Under the pieces are notes generated by a model. The model worked only from the letters and a program-made list of their open reading frames with translations, was not told where the DNA came from and did not search any database. The position numbers were made by a program, and so were the translations under genes. A stretch of 11,197 nt of DNA from Myxococcales bacterium (GTDB lineage Bacteria; Myxococcota; Polyangia; Fen-1088), in NCBI GenBank assembly GCA_003157315.1, contig PMJE01000425.1, positions 3,601 through 14,797 on the forward strand, in the 5' to 3' direction. How positions within the stretch are numbered: the first letter of the stretch is position 1; every line of letters begins with the position of its first letter. Shown piece after piece: positions 1 through 5,500 of the stretch.

Positions 1-306
1 GACGACCGCCGGGTGATGGAGGAACTGCAGGATTCCACCGAGGGCTTGCTCATGGAGGGCATGCGCCAGCTCGACGAATTCAAAGAGCTGTCGCCCAAGT
101 TGCCGCCGCTTTCGGCCATAGTGTCAGTGCCCAGGCCGCTCGGGCCGCGCCTGCGCGATCTTGCGCCCGACCATCTCGACGTCATCCAGATTGGGCTGGG
201 CGGTGCCACCGTACAGGCCATCTTGGATCAGAGCCGCCAGACCGATCTCGACACCGCTCAAGCCATGCTGTCGCTGCTGGAGCGCGGGTATCTGGTGGTG
301 GGCTGA
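1..306 (+). CDS. DUF4388 (PATAN-like) protein, C-terminal fragment
   Basis: The reading frame is open from the first base (DDRRVMEELQD) to TGA at 304-306, giving about 101 residues, so the 5' end lies outside the window. A helical segment with LLMEGMRQLDEF is typical of the end of DUF4388/PATAN domains, where a 'LL.E..R.LDE' helix is conserved. It is followed by a small winged-helix-like tail (DVIQIGLGGATVQAILDQS, then LLERGYLVV), also common in this group. DUF4388 proteins are usually cytosolic signalling or regulatory proteins in Myxococcota and relatives, and their partners vary. The target of this one cannot be read from the fragment. It is probably chromosomal backbone outside the acquired DNA. 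Recognition rests on family pattern only, and another helical regulatory protein remains possible. Confidence 0.6.
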   Translation, partial: DDRRVMEELQDSTEGLLMEGMRQLDEFKELSPKLPPLSAIVSVPRPLGPRLRDLAPDHLDVIQIGLGGATVQAILDQSRQTDLDTAQAMLSLLERGYLVVG

Positions 307-491
307 TTCAGCGTTCTTGCCGCCGCCCCCTGGCGCGGCTCTTTCGGGTGCAGGGTGAGGCCGGCGCGCTGCCGGCCACCCTGCGTGACGCCATCGCCCG
401 CTCCCGGGACATGGTCGGCGTTGCCTCGGTGTCCAAAGCTCGCGCCGTGGACCAGAATATCCCATTCTGCCAATTTCCTACGATTCATCAA
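307..491 (+). other. Gap between DUF4388 gene and vapBC; possible remnant of a downstream gene
   Basis: No intact gene is seen here. One + frame (open from before 306 to TAA at 519-521) has strongly coding-like codon use from about 330 to 435, reading LARLFRVQGEAGALPATLRD and on through AIARSRDMVGVAS. It has no convincing ATG start. Codon use turns AT-rich and non-coding after about 440. This could be the 5' stub of a gene that once followed the DUF4388 gene and was cut by the event that brought in vapBC. Chance openness in GC-rich DNA is the main alternative. I do not recognise a family. Confidence 0.25.
351..383 (+). terminator. GC-rich hairpin after DUF4388 gene, possible terminator
   Basis: CAGGGTG (351-357) pairs with CACCCTG (377-383), and GCCGGC (360-365) pairs with GCCGGC (371-376). 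This gives 13 base pairs with a 2-nt bulge and a 5-nt loop, 44 bases after the DUF4388 stop. There is no T-run, so it is not a canonical intrinsic terminator. It also overlaps a coding-like frame, and GC-rich palindromes of this size can arise by chance. Confidence 0.3.
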
Positions 492-519
492 TTGACTTAC
501 CCATCCTGGACAGTATGCT
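492..519 (+). promoter_or_regulatory. Sigma70-like promoter of vapBC, apparently leaderless
   Basis: A -35 element TTGACT (492-497, 5 of 6 to consensus) and a -10 element TATGCT (514-519, 4 of 6) are separated by 16 bases. The expected transcription start, about 7 bases after the -10, falls on or next to the ATG at 526, leaving no room for a Shine-Dalgarno site. A perfect 8-bp palindrome TCAATTGA (488-495) overlaps the -35 and could be an operator for the AbrB-type antitoxin; that last point is inference. Confidence 0.55.
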
Positions 520-525
520 AAGACC

Positions 526-771
526 ATGAAGACGGCGACGAAGACAGATACGGTCCACTTTTCGGTAAAGGGCCAAGTCGTCATTCCTCGCTGGCTCCGT
601 CGGGAGTTCGAGATCGAGGAAGGCACCCGTGCCCATGTCCAATCCACCCCGCAAGGCATCCTCATCAAGCCCGTCACCCGCACCTACATAAGGAGCCTGC
701 GCGGCTCCCTCAAGGGCAGCGGCGTGATGAAGGCCCTGCTTGAGGATCGCAAGCGCGAGCAGGAACTTTGA
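526..771 (+). CDS. vapB: AbrB/SpoVT-type antitoxin (VapB-like)
   Basis: 81 residues, a usual length for this family. The N-terminal half (about residues 9-45) is a swapped-hairpin AbrB/SpoVT DNA-binding domain, seen in VHFSVKGQVVIPRWLRREF and GTRAHVQSTPQGILIKPV. The C-terminal tail (about 55-81, SLRGSLKGSGVMKALLEDR) is the expected flexible toxin-wrapping segment. Such antitoxins neutralise the PIN ribonuclease encoded next door and repress their own promoter as a toxin-antitoxin complex. The ATG at 526 was chosen because it gives a complete AbrB domain and the promoter ends seven bases upstream; no ribosome-binding site is visible. The toxin gene follows after one base. It lies between the presumed chromosomal DUF4388 gene and the orphan uvrA tail, so it may itself be accessory DNA. 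Confidence 0.85.
   Translation: MKTATKTDTVHFSVKGQVVIPRWLRREFEIEEGTRAHVQSTPQGILIKPVTRTYIRSLRGSLKGSGVMKALLEDRKREQEL
761..765 (+). promoter_or_regulatory. Ribosome-binding site of vapC
   Basis: AGGAA lies inside the end of the antitoxin gene, seven bases before the ATG at 773. It supports ATG 773 over upstream in-frame starts and lets the toxin be translated in coupling with the antitoxin. Confidence 0.6.
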
Positions 772-772
772 C

Positions 773-1180
773 ATGGCCACCAAGGTCTTGGATAGCTGGG
801 CACTGCTCGCCTTCTTCGAGGACGAGCCGGCGGCGGAGGTGGTGGAGAAACTCCTTCAGCAAGCCGCTGACGAAACCCACAAGCTCTTGCTGAGCGTAGT
901 CAACTGGGGCGAAGTCTACTACACCACCATGCGCCGGCTATCCCAGGCGGCGGCAGAGCAGAAGGCTCAGGAGATTGCCGCGCTACCCATAGAGATCGTC
1001 GGCGTGAGCGATGACCTCGCCCTCACCAGGCAAGCAGCCATCTACAAGGCCACGCACAGGATGTCCTACGCCGACTGTTTCGCCGCCGCCCTGTCCAAGC
1101 AGAAGAACGCCGAGCTCCTCACCGGCGACCCGGAGTTCAAGGCGGTCGAGAAGGACATCAAGATCCACTGGCTGAAGTGA
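773..1180 (+). CDS. vapC: PIN-domain ribonuclease toxin (VapC-like)
   Basis: 135 residues forming a single PIN domain, the usual VapC size. The acidic metal-binding residues are in place: D7 in LDSWALLAFF, E47 in NWGEVYY, D101 in YADCFAAAL and D119 in LTGDPEF. VapC toxins are Mg-dependent endoribonucleases that cleave tRNA or rRNA and stop translation when the antitoxin is degraded; the RNA target cannot be read from sequence. The ATG at 773 is one base after the antitoxin stop and has an AGGAA site. An upstream in-frame start would only add residues encoded within the antitoxin gene. The stop (1178-1180) is two bases from the convergent stop of the uvrA remnant, so an old gene boundary or a recombination junction lies exactly there. 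It looks intact and functional. Confidence 0.9.
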   Translation: MATKVLDSWALLAFFEDEPAAEVVEKLLQQAADETHKLLLSVVNWGEVYYTTMRRLSQAAAEQKAQEIAALPIEIVGVSDDLALTRQAAIYKATHRMSYADCFAAALSKQKNAELLTGDPEFKAVEKDIKIHWLK

Positions 1181-1182
1181 AC

Positions 1183-1362
1183 CTACAACACCTTCTTCAG
1201 AAACTGCCCGGTGAAGCTGGCTTGCACCTTGGCTACCTCGTCGGGGGTGCCCTCGGCGATGACTTGGCCGCCGCCCGGGCCGCCGCCCGGGCCCAGGTCG
1301 ATGACCCAGTCGGCGCTTTTCACCACGTCCAGGTTGTGTTCAATGACAATCACGGTGTTGCC
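1183..1362 (-). pseudogene. uvrA 3'-end remnant (last 60 codons)
   Basis: Read on the - strand, this encodes the final 59 residues of UvrA plus a stop ([10 protein letters not shown] to [10 protein letters not shown]). It matches the tail of the real uvrA at 10003-10182. It lacks everything upstream, including the Walker A, signature and zinc-finger regions, so it cannot be functional UvrA. Similarity starts exactly at the stop codon and ends abruptly after position 1362. Beyond that, the sequence is the hairpin and the end of the nucleotidyltransferase gene. It has TAG where the full gene has TAA. Two codons differ in meaning (Lys for Arg, Glu for Asp) and the other differences are silent. 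It marks one edge of the inserted segment. Confidence 0.93.
1183..1362 (-). repeat. Flanking direct repeat, copy A
   Basis: This 180-bp block aligns without gaps to 10003-10182 at a constant offset of 8820. There are eight mismatches (1183, 1188, 1195-1197, 1210, 1237, 1300), giving 95.6% identity. Positions 1301-1362 are identical throughout. Copies A and B are in the same orientation and bracket the defence operon. Confidence 0.95.
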
Positions 1363-1367
1363 CAAGT

Positions 1368-1389
1368 CGCGAAGCCAACCGGCTTCGCG
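1368..1389 (-). terminator. Perfect hairpin after the operon, probable terminator
   Basis: CGCGAAGCC (1368-1376) and GGCTTCGCG (1381-1389) form a perfect 9-bp stem with a 4-nt loop. It lies 14 bases past the nucleotidyltransferase stop on the transcribed strand. No T-run follows, so termination would be of the tail-less type found in GC-rich genomes. It also sits five bases inside the edge of the uvrA repeat, so a role as an element end is an alternative. Confidence 0.45.
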
Positions 1390-1403
1390 CAGGCCGGCGA
1401 TGG

Positions 1404-2513
1404 TCAGAGTTTCCGGCTGAGTTTCAGCGTCACGGCCCGATGCCAGTAGTGGAACGCTTCCGGGTTGACCGTCTTCATTTTGTCCAGCCAAGCGAGATCG
1501 GTGCCGTTGAGTGTTGCTGCCCTCACGGCATCCAACTGGACGGCGCTGCCGGTGTACCGATCAGTCGCAAAGTTGAACGCGGTGCCGGAGCGCATGTGAG
1601 CCACAAGCACTGCCGCCTTTGCGGCCAGGGTTCGGCGAGCTTCCTGGCTGGTCACATATTTCGGTTCGATCAGGTGTCCCCTCAATCGGGCAAGCCCGTC
1701 TTGTAGCAGTGGCCCATCAGGATAGTTCGCGCAAATCGTTGGCTTGGTTGCCGTCAGCGCGAGGCAAGCTCGCCATGTGTCGTCGAGCGCTTGCTCACGT
1801 GTGGGACGTGATTCGCGGTACTCGGCCTCGAGGGCGCACACGGCAGCGTGAACCCTGTCCACCACGACGAAATCGTTGGCCGCATCGAACAGCGCACCGA
1901 CGTCGAAAAGCTGCTTGGCAACCTGCTGCACGTCAGCCGCCGACCCATCGGGGTTGCGGAGCGGCACGCCAGTCGTGGACGGCGCAAACGCGGCCAACTT
2001 GTCGCCGAGTAGGCTTGCGATGGTCGGTATGCGCACGAGCACCTCTCGCTCTGGCTGCAAAAAGCTGGTGCGGATTGGCAGCCCAATGACCTCATGGGCC
2101 TCGCGCGATTCCTCGACCACATCGAGCAAGACCTCGGTCTCGGGATTGCCCGGCAACACGGATCGGTAGAAGAACTTGAAGTGCCGCCGCTGGGGTAAGT
2201 CGCGCGTGCCGCGCTGGTCTTCCACCCAGCGCAGAAATGGTGCGCGTTCACCGATCCGTGCGACCGCGGCGTCGACCTCGGGCGCTGGCCTGCCGCAGAC
2301 AATGTCGATGTCGCGCGAAAGCCGGCGCGGCTCGGGCAAGTGCAGCAGCAGGCTGGTACCGCCCTTGAAAAGAAACTGCAGGCCGCTTTCGGCCAGATGA
2401 CCGAGCAAGGTCAGGGCATGGACGCACTTCTCAAGGATCCCTGGATCGCAATTTCCCAGCGCCCTGCGTTGGGCGCGAATCCAGTCGGCCGTGAAGACCT
2501 GGGCTGGAAACAT
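1404..2513 (-). CDS. abiEii: AbiEii/AbiGii-family nucleotidyltransferase toxin
   Basis: 369 residues, starting at ATG (2511-2513) and ending at TGA (1404-1406). The nucleotidyltransferase fold is shown by GGTS (51-54) followed by D68-I-D70 in RLSRDIDIV, a third acidic residue at D131 (LLDVVEE), GDK at 170-172 and a KQLFDVG segment (200-206). These are the usual signposts of the DUF1814/AbiEii group. AbiEii proteins are the toxins of type IV toxin-antitoxin systems; characterised members transfer nucleotides, in some cases to tRNA acceptor stems, and block growth of phage-infected cells. The C-terminal ~150 residues are helical and less typical. There is no free-standing AbiEi gene, but the upstream methylase carries an AbiEi-like C-terminal domain, making that protein the likely antitoxin. 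The start has no Shine-Dalgarno site and is abutted by a 51-bp inverted repeat, so translation probably depends on the upstream ribosomes. The catalytic residues look intact. Confidence 0.85.
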   Translation of the reverse strand: MFPAQVFTADWIRAQRRALGNCDPGILEKCVHALTLLGHLAESGLQFLFKGGTSLLLHLPEPRRLSRDIDIVCGRPAPEVDAAVARIGERAPFLRWVEDQRGTRDLPQRRHFKFFYRSVLPGNPETEVLLDVVEESREAHEVIGLPIRTSFLQPEREVLVRIPTIASLLGDKLAAFAPSTTGVPLRNPDGSAADVQQVAKQLFDVGALFDAANDFVVVDRVHAAVCALEAEYRESRPTREQALDDTWRACLALTATKPTICANYPDGPLLQDGLARLRGHLIEPKYVTSQEARRTLAAKAAVLVAHMRSGTAFNFATDRYTGSAVQLDAVRAATLNGTDLAWLDKMKTVNPEAFHYWHRAVTLKLSRKL

Positions 2514-2564
2514 AGCGATTAACTAACGCCACTGGAGGCGCTGGAGTGGCGTTGGTTAATCGCT
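2514..2564 (-). promoter_or_regulatory. 51-bp inverted repeat spanning methylase stop and toxin start
   Basis: Bases 2514-2533 and 2545-2564 are inverted 20-bp arms with 19 of 20 positions paired (the mismatch is 2524/2554) and an 11-base loop. In the operon mRNA the stem ends on the base immediately before the toxin ATG. The methylase/antitoxin stop codon (2519-2521) lies inside the 3' arm. The hairpin replaces any ribosome-binding site. It could gate toxin translation, terminate or process the mRNA, or serve as an operator for the AbiEi-like domain. Confidence 0.8.
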
Positions 2565-5500
2565 TCGATGGCAACCCGACGCGAATCAGCGTAGCGCTGA
2601 AGTGCTGCAACATTAAGCAGATGCACCTCAAGCACACTGCGAACCACGGCCTGGGCCTCGGAACTGTCCATCAAGGCAAGCAGCGGGGCCTCGACGATCA
2701 GATCCACCAGGATCTTCTCGATCGACGCCTGGCGGCCCTCGGCAAGGGGCTGTTTTGACAGCGCGGGGCGCAGAACGACGGTCTTTTCGCCTGGCCTGAT
2801 GCTCTGGGCGGCGGTGCTGGGCGGGGGATCGACCGCCACGTTCCATTTCAAGTCAACCAGCGCCTCCCCGATGGACGCGAGCGTGTCGGCCGGCGCGTGC
2901 AGGAACGCCACGGGCTGCGCAAGCAGGTGGTGCATCCACGGGTTCACCTGCGCCGTGCTCCACACGGTGAAGTCGAGCAGCGGGAATGCTTTTTCCACCG
3001 CGCGAACCAGCTTGGCAACCGGCTTGGAATCCAGCACCACGCGATCGCCGAGGCGCGAATACCAGCCGCGGCCGGCATCGTGAACGAAACCCTGCTTCAC
3101 TGCCTCGGTCAAATAGACGCTGAGCGAGCTGTCTTTCAACGCCAGCTCTTCGTCATTGGCCGCGGCCTGGATGGACTCGTAGGGGAAGTACGCGCGATCC
3201 TCTTTCAACCGGCCCAGCACGCGGAAGAAGAGCGACTGCTTGTCGTCGGTCTGGCCGCTGGGAGTCGCCTTGGCTGACCAGCGGCGATCCTCGGCATCCA
3301 GACCGTAGAGCGCGGCGACCCGGGCATCGATCTCGGCCTCCACCTTGGCGATCTGCTCGGTGAGGGCAGCGGTCTCGTCGCGGGCGGATTCGTGCAACTT
3401 GGCCGGCTGTTTCTTCGCCCGCCTGGCGAACTCGTCGGAAGACAGCGTCCACGGCTGTTCGAGCGGATTGCGCGAGGTGCTCTCGGCTGGGTCGAGGCCG
3501 ATCGCGCGGAGAAACTTCTCCACCCGCGATCGTCGCTGGCCGTGCAGCGCCTGCGCCTTTTTCGCGAGAGCGCCGACCGCTTTGCGGTCGGCAGTCGAGG
3601 CATCGGGGATGGGGAGCGTCTCCAAATACTGAGCTTTGAAACGTAGAAAACCTCCTCTTATTTCCGCAACGCAGTTAACGAGATACCACCAGGAAGACTC
3701 GGAATTCAGAACGCCCAGGAGATAGAAATCGCCGGTGGGCAACGCGAAAACGGTGGAATCTATGAAACTGCTGGACTCGTCGATCGCAAAGCGACACTCC
3801 CTTGTGATATCGGGATAGACGATCTTCTTGGCCCGGAACAGCGCATCGTACGCCTCCTGAGGCTGCTGCAACTCGAACCATTGCTGGTCCGTCGCTCGCG
3901 CCTCCAATCCGGCTTTGAACGAAAGAAGATGACTGCGAACCGCCGGATATCGGCTGATCGCGATTCCGTGCCTCATGTTGAGCAGGTAGCGTTGTCTTGA
4001 AGCGATGTTGTACTTGCGGATGTCCGAGCCAACCACGAACGGCTCGACCACCTCCAAAGAGCCTGGGTCCTTGTCGATGAGTGTCGCTCGCGCATCAGCG
4101 TCGACAATAAACGCGTCGTTTAGGCCCGAGACGATTCCTCGACAGATCCTTCCATCGAGCAATTTGCCAAGGCTGCCTCCGGATGCCTCCATCTTGCGAC
4201 GCCTCTCCGTCGAGGAAGCTACGGCAAGGCGGGGTTTGCCTTGACCGAACTGACTCGCCGGAACATCAAACCGAAGTCGCTCAAAGTGCGCGCGAACACC
4301 TTCTGCGTAGCAGGCATCGAGATCCTTGACGGCCGCCCATTTGGTAGGCGTGTCGCTTCGAGGTTTCTTCTGCCAAAGGAAGATGCACGGATACGCCGTC
4401 GCTGACTCGAAGACGGGCAGGTCGCCGAAGTCCATGACCACCTTGAACGCCTGGTCGTCGAGGAGGTGTTGGCGCAAGGCCTCGCCGTAGCCAGCGCGGA
4501 GCCACTTGTTGGACGAGATGAAGGCCGCAACACCGCCCTGTCGGAGCAGTTCGTGGGCGCGGGCGTAGAAATAGATGTAGAGGTCAGCGCGCTCGGCGTG
4601 AACTTTGGGAAAACGCATCCGGAGGATGGGCTTCTGCGGCTTGATCAGCTCCATGCGCACATAGGGTGGATTCGCGACGATTATGTCGAACCCGCCCCCG
4701 CGCGCGCCCGATGCCGCCTTGTCAGTCCCTGGGTCGGTCGCGGGCTCAAACACCTCGGCGAATTCGCTGGCCCAATGAAAGGCATTGGTCGGGCCTTCTC
4801 GAAAAGCATCGAACGCGGCCTTCTTCTCGGCGATCTCCTTGTGCAGCTTCTCTTTGGCTACTCCGTGGGCGCGAAGATAGGCGGCCTTCTTCTCGCGCAG
4901 CTCGCGAACCAGCTTGGAAGAGAAGTTGCTGATATCCGCGGGCGCGGCAGCGGCCAGCGAGTCGCCCTGCTCGATCTTGAAATCGAGGTTGGGCAGTGGC
5001 GGCGGCGTGTTGCCCTCGAAATCGACGGCCAAGGAAAGCCACAGGCGCAGGCGCGCCACGTTCACGGCAAAGGCATCCAGGTCGACGCCGTACAGGTTGC
5101 GTTCGATGATCTGCAGCTTCTTTTCGTGCGCGGTGGTGGCATCCAGCTTGTATCCGTTGCCGAAGATGCAGGTCCGCAGATCGATCAGCTCGTGCAACAT
5201 GCCCAGCAGGTACGCGCCCGAGCCGCAGGCCGGATCGCAGACCGTGACCTGGTTCACCGCCTGTTCGATGGCCTCGCGATCGCGAAGCTGGCTGGGCTGG
5301 TGCTCGTGGACGAACGCCTCCAAGGCCGAGCGCGCCTCGGCGGGACAGCGGTCGGCCAGGTACTCGACCAGGGCCTCGCGGCACATGAAGGATACGATGG
5401 GCTTGGGCGTGTAGTAGCTGCCCTGCTCGTGGCGGCCGGTGACCAGTTCTTCGAAGACCTTGCCAAGCATCTCGGGATCGACGGCGACGTCGATCTCCAG

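Noticed and set aside
1266..1293. Tandem 12-base repeat (two units) in the uvrA tail, also present at 10086-10113
   Set aside because: It encodes the glycine-rich loop near the UvrA C-terminus (GPGGGPGGG), which keeps the normal length for the family. It is low-complexity coding sequence, not an inserted repeat.
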